Under the pieces are notes generated by a model. The model saw only the letters and a list, made by a program, of their open reading frames with translations. It had not been told where the DNA came from and did no database searches. The position numbers were made by a program, and so were the translations under genes. From NCBI GenBank assembly GCA_021234155.1, contig JAJEKV010000012.1, positions 2,549,436 through 2,613,435 of the forward strand: DNA of 64,000 nt. The letters run 5' to 3'. This DNA comes from Isoetes taiwanensis (lineage: Eukaryota > Streptophyta > Lycopodiopsida > Isoetales > Isoetaceae). This document shows, one piece after another, positions 11,860 to 22,810 of the stretch. Position 1 is the stretch's first letter; the number at the start of each line of letters is the position of its first letter.

Positions 11860-13500
11860 AACACATGTACTGCAGGGATATCTTCGTCTAAGACATGGAC
11901 AAGTTCTGCAATGTGTTCTCCACGTTGTACATCAACCACCATATTGCATGCACTTAGCAACATCACATACGCCCGAGTTGTAGGTTTAAATGGCAGACTA
12001 TAAAGGACGTGTTTTGCTATATCCAGATATTCTGCCTTTGCAAGGTCAATGAGGCAATGGTAGTGCTCCATCCCTGGGATAATGCCATAGGCTGATGCTA
12101 TTGAAAGAAGGGTGTGGATGCCTACAATCACGTCACCAGCATGAGTAAATGCAGACAGTATGTTGACAAATATTATACTGTCTAGTAAAACACCAACTAA
12201 GTGCATCCTTTTGAAAAGCTTCAAGCTCTTCCTTGCATTTCCATGTCGGGCTGCTCCCAGTATAGTGTTCCATGATCCCACACCCTCTTTCAGCTTCCAA
12301 AATATTTGACTAGCTTCTTCCAAACTTCCAGACTTTGCACTGACCATAGCACAGCTCAAAGTTATGTGAATTAAAAATCTTAGAAGTGACGAAGGCAAAG
12401 AAATTTTCTACCTCGATGTAACTTTGTGTTCCTTTACACATGCATTAAGAATGCCAATGTATGTAACATCATTTGGACACATACCATCTGTCTGCATCCT
12501 GTGAAACAATATAGGCATCCCCGTTATCACCATTCTCTGCGTAAACAGTAATCATTGATGTCCATAAATAAACATCTCGCTTAGCCATTTTATCAAAAAC
12601 CACGCGTGCATCTTTCACATTCCCGCGTTTTCCATACATTTTGATGAGAACAGTACCATTAATAGCGTCTGATTCCAACCCCCTTTGCATGAGCTTCTGC
12701 TGTAGATGTTTACCCATATTTATATCCAACTCGCATGTGCAAGCCTCAAAAAGGTTGAGAAATGTCACTTTGTTTGGAACAATGTTGCATTTTTCCATTT
12801 GAAGGAACAGATTAAGGGCTCCTTTGCCATTGCCTTCATAGTTATATGCTGCAATCATAGCATTCCATGAAATCACATTTCGTTCAGGCATTTTTTTCAA
12901 ACACCACCAGGGCATCTCCAACACTGTCACAGTTCCCATACATGTGGATAAGAGTATTCAGCACAACAAGAGTCATGTCCAAATTATACCGAATTATATG
13001 AGCATGCATGTGCTTTCCCTATGCTAGTGAACCCTAACCCGTGCATGCACTAAGAATGCAAACAAAGCTGGCCTCATTAGATTCTATACTTTCAGTTAAC
13101 ATTTGCTTAAAGAGTTGGATTGCATTATTGTGGTAGCCATGCCCAGCATAAGCTGAAATCATGGTGGTCCAAGTGACTATATTGTGTCGTGGCACTACAT
13201 CAAACAATCATTGTGCCTTGTGAAGATTTCTATTATATGCATACACAATAATCATGATACTCCAGGAGAACACATTTTTCTTTAAAATACCATAAAAAAC
13301 AACCACTGTCTGGTCTATCATTCCACATTTTCCATACATAAGAATAAGAAAGTTCTCAAGGAACGTGTCCAAGTAGTACCATCTCTCAGGATGTGAGCAT
13401 AAACGCTTTTCTCTAATGCTAGAAACTTCTCATGTCACACTGATGCAAAATTGAAGCAAAGACACTTTCAGTTTTTATCCTACAAAATCTACCTAGATTA
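11860..13500 (-). pseudogene. PPR protein pseudogene (PLS type)
   Basis: Minus-strand relic of an intronless pentatricopeptide-repeat gene; intact members bind organelle RNA. Repeat signatures follow in order from 13.45 kb downwards: VYAHILRDG, then RHNIVTWTTMISAYAGHGYH, then MPERNVISWNAMIAAYNYEG (about 12.89-12.83 kb), KMYGKRGNVKDARVVFDKMA, DVYLWTSMITVYAENGDNGD, and below 12.4 kb GVGSWNTILGAARHGNARKS, GMEHYHCLIDLA and VHVLLSNIYYAAD. The frame is broken by several stops and shifts (near 13.4, 13.2, 13.0, 12.95 and 12.45 kb, and at about 11.83 kb). The N-terminus and any E/DYW tail are missing or unreadable. Lesions are too many for a few sequencing errors. Confidence 0.85.
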
Positions 13501-14774
13501 TCCAGCACATCCTTTTCACATTATGACATCATCAGCATGATAGTGCTAACTTGTTTTCACGTTCAATATAATCACATTTCAGCTGGATTTCATTAGATAT
13601 ACATGCCATTCACTCCAGGAGTTAATTTCAAATTATTAATGTCTGAATCAGCAGTTCTTATCCTAAGAAGTTCGAGTTTCGTATGAACATGAGTACAATT
13701 TCAATCTTTATATATGATCCTAAGATCAGTCCTCGAATTTGAATTCCTAGCAAATCATTAAGAAGCATTCATGCTGCAACTGCGTGAGCGATGCCATGCT
13801 TCCCACCGCATCTCTCAAACTCGTAAGCACATGCCCCAGCATCAGATTGGAGCTTCGGTTTGCCCTGCCAATTACCCAGCTAGAACATCTGCGATCTAGA
13901 ACGCATGAGACCGCCAGTTTACAGGCAACAATGGGTTTGGAGCAGTCACCAGCATATTCTAGATTTCTAGCATATACCTAGGATATCCCACAAACCCACA
14001 TAAGCGAGGGTTGCCCCCCTAGGGGCAACCCAAAAAGGAATTTTATTTTAAATTGAAATCGTAGATTTGATCCTCATGCACTATCTTGACACCGGATAAG
14101 TTGTTGTATACCTAAAAAAGGAAGTGTGGCAAATGCTAAAGAATATGAAGTTTCAAATTTTAGAAAGAGTTGAAGGCAAACAAACTATTAAAATGCCTCT
14201 TAAAATCATATGAGGGAATTTAACGGCATATGGGTCATTAACTAAAACACAGATAATCCATATGCCATTGTAAGAAATTGAGTCAGAGAATGATGTTTAA
14301 AAATTGCAAACAATTAGATATAATTTTGTCACATACAAAATTATCACGTCAACAACACACTATTAGATAAGTTAGTGACAATGTGGATATAAGCTTCTCT
14401 CTTAATGTATTATGAAGATACAAAATCAACCATTGACATTCTACTGTTCATATGGAACCTGCCCGAATCTCTGTAGCATGAAAAACCTAAACCATTATTC
14501 ATCAGCTGAACAAACCTCTGAGTCACCATCGATATTCCTGGATCTCCATTTTTCTGTTGTACATCTTCACATTTTATTTTGATGGTTCCGACGGTTGTGG
14601 AATCATCGAACAATCACTCGGTTCGATCAATCAGGAATCGAGCATTTGAATCTTTCTTGGCTCCAAACTAGTGGGCCGAGATTCCTTATTTCCTATTTAG
14701 GTTTATACATTATAAGGAAATATTTTACACTATATACACCATTCATTTATACCATAAAAATATTCTATGATCTC
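13501..14774. other. intergenic, no recognised content
   Basis: AT-rich sequence between the PPR pseudogene and a LINE insertion. No frame with recognisable homology and no clear repeat. Its right end carries the 9-bp target duplication of the LINE next to it. Confidence 0.5.
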
Positions 14775-14783
14775 ACCTAGGTT

Positions 14784-15705
14784 TAACTTCCAGAGTTCCA
14801 TACCAGGTCCTACTCCAGGAGACAGGTTTTCTACCTCTTCAACGGGCTACATTGGAACGCCATATCATTTACTTTCAGAAGGTGGTCACTATGGGTGATA
14901 CACGTTTGCCCAACCTTGCTTTGGCCATGGCGATGGGTCCCCAACGCCTGAAAGCCTACTGGAAGGACAAGCAAGCTCACCGGTTCTCACGCTGGGGTGT
15001 ACAGGCAAACAGATGCGTACATGTAAGGACAAAGAAAGATCACAAGGCCCTTAAGCTGTACCTAGATGCTACTTTCCTTCACAAGCTCTGGGATGCAGAT
15101 GCTCTGGCGCATTTTAAGCTGGCACACTATCAGCAGCAAGTCAATCCTAGGCTCACGAGAGGCCCACACCAATACTTGTACACCCAGTTGCCCATGAAGA
15201 AGCGCAGACTTATAGCTTCCATTCACACGAGTGCACATCGCCTCCGCATTGAGACAGGACGTTGGGCTCGGGAAGCACGAGAGCAAAGGCTTTGCCAGTG
15301 TTGCCACCAGGGTGCCATTGAGGATGAATGTCATGCGCTCCAGATCTGCCCAGCGTTTGCTCATATCCAAGAGCGGTATGCTCGGTTACTAGTGCCTGGC
15401 CAACCGTTGCATGAGTTATTGAATACGGCGTCAGCGGGTTTGCTGGGGTCATACCTCCAGGAGGTTATGGATGCACGGACTCAGTTGTGTCCTCCGGGAT
15501 AGTATTGAACTGTCCTATACAATTGTACAGCGTGCCAGCATACTTATTACTGCTAAGGTTTTTCCCTCGAAAACACTTCGGGGCGGGGGTTTTTTAATCC
15601 TGTCAGTAATACGCTTGCTGCTCTCTTTTTGTTTGGGTCCCATAAAACAATTGGTCTCCGTGGACGCTAAAAAACCTAATTCTATTCTATTCTATTCTAT
15701 TCTTG
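14784..15705 (+). mobile_element. 5'-truncated LINE with (TTCTA)n tail and target duplication
   Basis: The 3' end of a non-LTR retrotransposon. The open frame through 15502 is the C-terminus of ORF2: SIHTSAHRLRIETGRW, then a CCHC-type finger RLCQCCHQGAIEDECHALQI (C-x2-C...H-x4-C). The 3' UTR ends with GGTCTCCGTGGACGCTAAAA followed by five units of TTCTA (15679-15703). The 9-bp sequence ACCTAGGTT occurs at 14775-14783 and 15706-15714, directly flanking the insert, as expected for target-primed reverse transcription. The element is truncated on the 5' side and has no reverse transcriptase here. It is the best-preserved copy of a family seen again at 16.1, 24.9, 26.8, 45.2, 46.9, 50.8 and 60.6 kb. 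Confidence 0.88.
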
Positions 15706-15849
15706 ACCTAGGTTGAAACCTTCTATGGTATAACTTATGTGACAGGTGTGCACAGTGTTTTCCTTGAGTGCTCTTTACTGTGATTATGTGCTACTGCTTG
15801 TTTGCATGTCTAATTTAGTACATTTACTACGAATGCTATATCAAGCCTT

Positions 15850-17660
15850 GTATTATTTTTTTATAAACAACAAACACCCTATTAATTGTCTGCAGTGTAC
15901 CTTATCCATTTGCTCCATCTCAACCTTTGTTTTAGGACACATGTCCCTTGATAGTTTCATTCCCATAATAATGGGTGCCTTGTCTGATTTTGATTCTTCC
16001 ATGTTAAACTTTTTAAGTACTGCATAAACATAGCCACTTTGAATGATTTTTCTTTCTCTGTTTCTTGTCACTTGAACTTCTAGAAACTTGGTCAGTTCTC
16101 CTAAATCCGTCATTCTGCATCTCTTCCCCCGGCATGAGAGATTATGCCTGTGTTGCCACATGCAGATAGTAGAAGACGAACACATCCGAGCAGCTCATGC
16201 CGATCTCAGATGCTCTGACATAGCGATTCATCAATTGCTGGCTTCGCCAATGGTTGCACGTCTCGCATCCTACATTCTGCAAGTCTCCACCGTCAGAGAG
16301 TCCCTCACAGTACAGGGGATTTGAGCGCCCAGATAGGGAATTTGAACGCCTACTACAAGGGTTTTTCCTCCCACATGGGGGGTTTTTTCGTCCCAGTGGT
16401 AGAGACACATTGTATAGGGCTTTTGTGGTTTTCTTTTGTGTTTGGATATTATCTGATATATTGTATTGTGACCCTCTCATAGGCCAGATGGCCTCCGTGG
16501 ACGTTAAACTATACTTCCTTCCTTCCTTCCTTCCTTTAAAGTTTCTTTACACTATTGTAGAATGTCAACACCATTGGCATCTAGTATACAGTCATCTACA
16601 TAGATGGCCATTATACAAAATTTATCTCCCTTTCTCAAAAAATATACATTACCATCATTTGCAAGTTTTTCACATCCCTGCTCCTTCGAATATTGGTCTA
16701 TGCACATATACCATTGTCTTGGGGATTGTTTCAATCCATACACTGCTTGTTTTAGTCTCCATACTTTTGTTTTACCTTCTTCAAGACCTTGTGTCTGTTC
16801 CATGAAACCTCGTCTAATTTAGTATTCAAAAAAGTAGTACACACATCCATATGATGTAACTCCAAGTTTAATGTATTTGCAATTGATATTATCGTTTTGA
16901 TACTAGCTAGTTTTACCACAGAAGAATAGGTCTCATCAAAATCTACCTCTTATTTTTGTGTGTATCCTTGTGCAACTAACCTTGCTTTGTATTTGGGGCT
17001 TCCATCTTAATTTGTTTTCCATTTAAAAATCCATTTATTTCCAACCATACATTTTACCATTAGGGAGATCTACAAGCTCATATGTAGACGTCTTCTTGAA
17101 TGATTCTATTTCTTCATTCATTGCTCTCTTCCATTTAATGGCATCAGTGTTATTGCTTCTTCGAAGGTCTCTGAAGTTTCTATTTCTAATACCATAAATG
17201 CTTCTATATCAAGGACATTTGTTTGCAGCCTAGCACTCTTTCCATTTTCCTTTCTTCTATATAGATTTGTATCTATATTGATTTCTTCTAATAGTCTTTC
17301 AACCTCAGTTCTTCTTTTCCTGTTTTTAACATTTTGGTCTGCAGTGTCATCTGCATCACCATTCCTACCACCTACATCATCATTCCTATCATCTGTTTCT
17401 GATCCAGGTCCAACTTCATCACTAATTTCTCCACAATACTTCCTATTTTAATGCCATTATCCTTTTCATACTCATCCATAAACACATATTTACTTTTGTT
17501 CTTTTTTGGTCCAGTGTGCTTTTCATGTTCAACTTGCATTATTTCATTCCCCTTTGGTCGATATAATTTTTCCTCTACGGAGTGTAAATTTATATAGGGT
17601 CTTTTTTCATGGGCACTTTGGTCTTTTTTCCAACAGTTGGAAGTAAAGCACAATAAAAAT
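15850..17660 (-). pseudogene. Ty1/copia polyprotein relic, interrupted by a LINE
   Basis: Degenerate minus-strand copia pol. From 17.65 kb down there is the integrase-RT linker, then RT blocks: KARLVAQGYTQK and FDETYSSVVKLASIKTIISI near 16.95 kb, LELHHMDVCTTFLN, WRLKQAVYGLKQSPRQWYMC and IYVDDCILDANGVDILQ (about 16.75-16.56 kb), MTDLGELTKFLEVQVTRN (about 16.1 kb), and RQLIGCLLF near 15.88 kb. Several stops are present. Between the YVDD block and MTDLGEL lies a plus-strand LINE end (16117-16537). Removing it rejoins the copia frame as ETLK then RCRMTDLGEL. No LTRs were recognised around it. Confidence 0.85.
16117..16537 (+). mobile_element. LINE 3' end with (CTTC)n tail, nested in the copia relic
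   Basis: Same family as the 14.8-kb LINE. It starts inside the ORF2 zinc finger (RHERLCLCCHMQIVEDEH), continues with the ORF2 end, and finishes with GGCCTCCGTGGACGTTAAAC and a CTTC microsatellite (16513-16536). It interrupts the opposite-strand copia reverse transcriptase, whose sequence resumes as CTTTAAAG on the right and CATCTCTT on the left. The shared CTT makes the exact target duplication ambiguous. The insertion is younger than the copia element. Confidence 0.85.
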
Positions 17661-17679
17661 AGTATCCCTGAAGGAAGAT

Positions 17680-18244
17680 GCTACTAATCAAGAGTTGTAG
17701 CCAGTTGTATCCATCCAACTACCATATCTAGATTCAGAAAGATTTGTATCAGGAATATGTATTGCAAGAACTATGTTTCTCCTGGCTTTCAAAAATGCCT
17801 TCATTTGCCAATCCTTTAATGCCACCATGCTAATCATGAAGGTAATGTGATGGTATCAGAACTTGATGCCTGTCCTAGAAGCCACTCAAGAAATTGGTTT
17901 TCTGCTTCCTCAAGGCTGGAACGTAGCTTCCAGGTTTTGCAATGATCCAAGAACTGTTGTCTGTTCTCATGTCTGAGGTGCTTTTTGGTTTGCTTATCAT
18001 TATTCAAAGTTAAAAACATAGGATCTTTCCTTCTCTAGTTATTTTTATTATCGAAGAAGACCTCTTGAATAGCATTCCAATTTGCTTGGGCCTCATCAGC
18101 CATAAAGCCATGAAATTGTACTGGCAAAAAACCTTTACTTTGTCCAATTTTCTCCAAAAGTTTTTTGAGATTCCACATCTTTGTGTTCATCTCACATATT
18201 GCTATTGTTTGTAGACCATATATCCTAGTAAAGATCATAGCCAT
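17680..18244 (-). pseudogene. transposase-like relic
   Basis: Minus-strand fragments reading YGLQTIAICEMNTKMWNL, VQFHGFMADEAQANWNAIQE, EAENQFLEWLLGQ and then, after frame changes, LKDWQMKAFLKARRNIVLAI and NLSESRYGSWMDTTGYNS. The FMADEAQANWNA pattern and the later N..ES..GSW block recall an uncharacterised, transposase-like family that I remember from seed-free plants, but I cannot name it firmly. The frame is broken and the ends are not visible. It abuts the copia relic. Confidence 0.45.
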
Positions 18245-18508
18245 GATATAAGCAAACTCAACAATTCTACTAATGGGTGTAAATTTGATAGTGGTACTCC
18301 AAAATGCGTGAAAGCACCAAGCACCTAAAGCACCTAAAAATCGAGCAATTATAATTAATTACGGATGAACTCAGTTGCCTCGTTTCCCAAGCGTCCTTTT
18401 CTTCTTTCTGTAATTTGATCCCTTGTTTTGAGTTCCCTGTTTCCTTACCCTTTGCTACTTCGATTGGGCAATTACGTCATATAATTCTCTGATCCGGTTG
18501 TTTGACAA

Positions 18509-20247
18509 TGGCCGAAGCCATGACTGAGCAGGATTTTATTGAGATTCATGGACTTTCTGGTGAAGGATTACAGCCTGCTTTGAAAGTGAAATGGTTAGAA
18601 GAAAACTTAACAGATGCACAATGATCTTCAGTTTGGTAAGAAGGCCGAAAGAACAAGATCAACGTTTCGATAATGCAACCTCGACACTAAGAAAAACTAG
18701 ACAGATTGTTGAAAAAACTATACCAAACAGAAAGTATGGTAAACAATGAAGTGAAAAAGCAGGTAGCTTATGCTTTTGCATGGGATTATGATTCTGCCAC
18801 TATAAACCCTGCAAAGCAGAAGATCAATTGGGCATCTTTTGGAGCATAAGTAATGAAATATAGAAGTTGCAGGTCAAGGGGGAAGGAAGTCTTGCATAAT
18901 CGAGTAGAGGTACATTTAAAGAGAGTTGTAAGTTGGACCAGTCTGCTCTAAAAGATAACATGGAGTTGATTAAGAAAGCTATAAGTGAGATTGAGAATGA
19001 GAAGGCAACCATGGCAGCAGAGCTGCATGCAATTGAGGTTAGCTTAGCTGCAGAGACTAAGTTAAATGAGAAATTTAGTCTCGAACTTGAAGAGAGCAGG
19101 AAGAAAGTTGAAGATTTAAAGACCTCAATACTTGAACTGCAGGTAGAAGGTGGAGAAGGTGAATTGTTGAAAGAGTTGGAGCATACACTCCAAATGGAGA
19201 TATACTACTTAAACAGGCTCGAGAAGCTTTTCAAGTCTTCAACTACAGAAGCAAGTACCATGAGGAAGAGTACCTTAGAAGTTGAGGTCAAGGATAAGGA
19301 TGGTAAAATATCAGGCTTGAGAGGTGATCAGCAATCCATTTTGCACCAACACTATCAAGAGAAGATTACCAGGAATATGCAACTTTGGTCTAATTTTCCA
19401 TGACAAGTACAAGTTGTCTTTGGTGCTAAGTTGTGATCATGAGTACCATCGGCTTGTGCGACCTTGTTGAATGAAGGTAAATGCAAAGGTGCGTGATTCC
19501 ACTATTCATCGATTTATTTCATGAACTTGGCATGAATGTGAAGAGACAAAGTTGATAGATGTGCTGCCGCGGGCAAAGGATTTTTGTCGGACAATATTAG
19601 ATCAGGTTTTAGAGTTAACTATATAAACTGCAAGCTTCACTTATCGGGTCTACTTCACCTATTAGGTCTACTTACGAAGATTATGAGCCATCTGCAAAGG
19701 TGTTGAAGGATGCAATGTTGAGTCTAAAAAGGCTGTTAAGGCAAAAGAACCCTAGTGATAAAAAAGCAGCTGTTGAGGACAAGGATTTAGCAGGTGATAA
19801 TAACTCGGTACAGAAAAGGATGAGGGTTCATGCTCTAAAGAAGTTGTTGACAAGGATGAGCTTGTGGAGAGTACATCAATGGCAAAGAAGAAAGCAGCTA
19901 TAAAAAGGAAAAGAGAAGATGTTGAAGCTTCAAAAACTAAAAGAAAAGTTAATAAGAAGCAAAAGAAGCCTACTCAAGTATGGAAGTACAACTTCAGGAG
20001 AAAGGCATTGGTTAAAGAAATGGAAAGTGCAGGAATTGATCAGGAAGAAGTGGCACAGATGGATGAAGAAAATACAATTGAAAAAGGGGAGCAGGTCGAA
20101 CCTGAGAAGGAAAAGGTTTCTGTTGATGCCCAGACTGACATGCCACAGAATAAAACTGATAATAACACTACAGGTACCAAAATAAATGCAATTATGGGGG
20201 CCTTAAGAGGCAATTCAATCGTGTCTCTAAGAAGTTTGATTAACTAA
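18509..20247 (+). pseudogene. coiled-coil and lysine-rich protein relic
   Basis: Plus-strand coding-like sequence of unknown function. Around 18.5 kb it reads MTEQDFIEIHGLSGEGLQPA, then stops. From 18933 to 19403 there is a 156-codon open stretch (first ATG at 18960) with strong heptads (AISEIENEKATMAAELHAIE, LEESRKKVEDLKTSILELQV), a long coiled coil. From about 19700 to 20247 a very basic, nuclear-looking part follows (KKKAAIKRKREDVEASKTKR, KVNKKQKKPTQVWKYNFRRK) with a frame change near 19.82 kb. The FCP1-like block at 20.4 kb follows on the same strand, so all of it may be one decayed multi-exon gene. I do not recognise the N-terminal part. Confidence 0.5.
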
Positions 20248-20404
20248 TAATGTTTGAATATTCAGGTACAATTGTATCGGAAGATCAAAATGTTAATCAA
20301 ATGGTTCAGAATTTGAATATTGTACAAGAGAGGTTAATATTGTCTTAAGTGTTTCTGAATTCTTTTGTATTTGTGTTTGTGTTTACTTTATGCTTGTTGA
20401 ATTA

Positions 20405-21015
20405 TAGGTATGTAGCACAGTCCTCTTTGAAGAGGAAACTTCTTGTTTTAGATGTGAATGGTGTTCTAGCAAGGACATACAGCAGGAACAATCCTATATG
20501 TGTGACAATAGGTTGTGGATTACAAAGACAAACAAGAAATTGGTTGGCTTAAGGCCTAAAATGTAGAGAATTTTTGAAGGCAGCTATGACAAATTTTGAT
20601 ATCGTAATTTGGTCTTCCATGAACTATATTAATGTCAATGAAGTGGTTGATGGAATAGCGCCAGATATGAAACGTGACTTTGTATTTGTGTGAGACAAGT
20701 CTCATTGCCTCGAGATGCCTTTCAAGTGGCCAATTAGATCTGACAAACTATTGTACCTGAAACCATTGTCTAAGATTTTTAGTGAATATCCACAATATGA
20801 GAGGAATTGCATATTGTTGGATGATAGTATTCACGCAGGCTAGAGCACTACACAGAGGGTAAACTCAAAATTTTGAAAACCATCGCAGATTTTGCTATGG
20901 GGAGAGTAGACAACTGGGATTTTGATGAAGGCTTATTGCAATGGTCAGTTGCAGTGATTAAGGGAAACCTTTCAAAGTTCAATAGGAATAGATTTCAGAA
21001 ATACTTGAAGGATTA
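20405..21015 (+). pseudogene. FCP1/NIF-type phosphatase domain pseudogene
   Basis: Remains of a HAD-superfamily FCP1-like (NLI-interacting factor) phosphatase domain. It begins SSLKRKLLVLDVNGVLARTY, where the family expects the catalytic DxDxT/V-like motif (here DVNGV, second Asp changed to Asn). It continues with RPK and MREFLKAAMTNFDIVIWSSM after a frameshift near 20.56 kb, VVDGIAPDMKRDFVFV, a TGA where Trp is usual (FVW.D), KSHC, YLKPLSKIF, and NCILLDDSIHAG followed by a stop. These lesions make it non-functional as read. The basic region upstream may be its original N-terminus. Confidence 0.75.
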
Positions 21016-21059
21016 ACATATTAACAGGTTGCATATGTTGATATAGTGATATAGGGTTT

Positions 21060-21740
21060 TATCATGCTCACCTTTTCCATGTGAGCTAGTAAAAAAATTC
21101 CAGACGATGTCCTTTTCGAGACGTTTGTGAAATCTGTCTAAGAAATGAAATGGTCTTGACTGTGAGGACTTAAACTGTGAGGAACAGCCATTACTCCAAA
21201 AAACATGCTTGTTATAGATAATTCCCATAGACTGTAGCCAATTCGCATGATTTTGGAGACAATGTTGGACAAACTCAGTATCATGAGTTTTATCATCACA
21301 TATATAAGAATGAGTCTCCTTTACAATTCCTCTCAATGAGTCTTTTCTTCTCTCTTTTGCAACTTTTTTTTTTCTTGGTCTCTTTTTTTCTTCTTCCTTC
21401 TTTTGTCTTTCTTCTGCCCCTTGTTTCTTTCATTCTCCGTAAGTGATGTGCACAAGAATGGAGACACAGTCGATATGTCAATGGTAGGATTGAGCTTCTG
21501 TTGAATTTTGAATCCATAGTTTTCTGCAAAATCTATCACAGAGACAATAGTATCATCTTGAAGTGTTGCCAAACATTGCCTGAATTGTTAGGCTTGCCAA
21601 TGAGCTCTGTAACTATTTGGAACAAAGTTCTTCAAAGTTTTAGTTGCATGCTGATGGAATTCAAAAGGAGAACCTGCTTTGTATGCCAATCTTGTAACCT
21701 TTGCAGGTTTCTTGCCTGCCCTACTTTTCTTGTTCTGGAC
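21060..21740 (-). pseudogene. DDE-transposase-like relic (WNFF...HGKG type)
   Basis: Minus-strand fragments. First IVSVIDFAENYGFKIQQKLN near 21.56-21.48 kb, then a low-complexity Lys/Arg stretch (21.36-21.45 kb), then MGIIYNKHVFWSNGCSSQFK, FHFLDRFHK and DIVWNFFTSSHGKGEHDKT at 21.2-21.06 kb. Proteins with D-F-A-E-N-Y, S-D-G-C..Q-F-K and W-N-F-F...HGKG in this order occur widely in plants and animals and look like integrated transposase cores. I recall the pattern but no agreed name. Here the middle is degraded, so it is a relic. Confidence 0.5.
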
Positions 21741-22300
21741 TTCTAGCTGCAAAAATGAAATAAGCTTAAATTTTCTTCATTCACAAACTTATACAGCAAA
21801 ATATAAAATAGATCTACCTTTTCAAACACTTTTCAATTAATCTCTAGCTTATTAATCTTAATCTTTTCTCTCGGGCATGTGGACAGCCTGTATTAAAATC
21901 AATCAAGTGCGTGAAATTCAAGGTAAATAAAACTGGAAATTACAACCTCTTCAAACCACATATATTACACGTCTGCATTTGCTTGTTTTTTTTTTGGAAA
22001 TACTAGAGGTTTGTTCAATACACGGTAAGTGCTCATTGTGAAGACTATTTTTGCATCTGAAATGTGACGCCCTAAAACATAATAACCTTTTAGCTAGTAA
22101 ATATAGAATTTCAGAGCGCTCAGCGGATAACTAACATGCACAACTAGATTACAGAATTTGGTTGGAATCCTGCCACGTAGTTACATGATTTTATAGATAG
22201 CAAACAGACACAGCTACGAAAGTAACGGACGTGACTCTGATCAGGGACATGACTTTTGGATCCATGTCATTGATCCATATATATAATGTCACGTGTACAT

Positions 22301-22568
22301 CGGCTATTATCCAATACTCCCATTGCCACTGTACACATTTTACAGATTGAATACACATCATACGCTTCCCTTTGAAACTTGAATATTTTTTTCTCCCCTT
22401 TGGATTTACACAATTCTTTTTTTGCTTCCACGGGATCGGCTATTATCCAATACTCCCATTGCCCTTTGTACACATTTTCTGATTGAATACACATCATCGC
22501 TTCCCCTTTGAAACTTGAATATTTTTCTCCCCTTTGGATTTACACAATTCTTTTGCTTCCACGGGATC
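22301..22568 (-). repeat. about 135-bp tandem duplication at the LTR/gag junction
   Basis: Units 22301-22436 and 22437-22568 both start CGGCTATTATCCAATACTCC. The unit takes in the last 16 bp of the left LTR and the C-terminal gag tail, so the predicted gag C-terminus contains a repeated block (KGEKKIFKFQRE and its diverged partner). Small indels separate the two. Confidence 0.85.
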
Positions 22569-22810
22569 TAAAATAATAAATCACGAACATAATTTGCTTT
22601 GGACACTCTTTTGCATAATGTTCTTTCTCGTCACAACAAAAACATTGACGAATCTTCTTCAATTCTTCTGGACTTAGTTTCTTTCCTTTCCATTTTGATG
22701 CTGCAAGAAATGCTTTATCTTCCATGGCAGATATTTCTTGATGTACCCTTCTTCTTTTGACAATTTCTTCTTTTAAAATAGGTTATCACTTGATCAGGAG
22801 ATAAATTATC

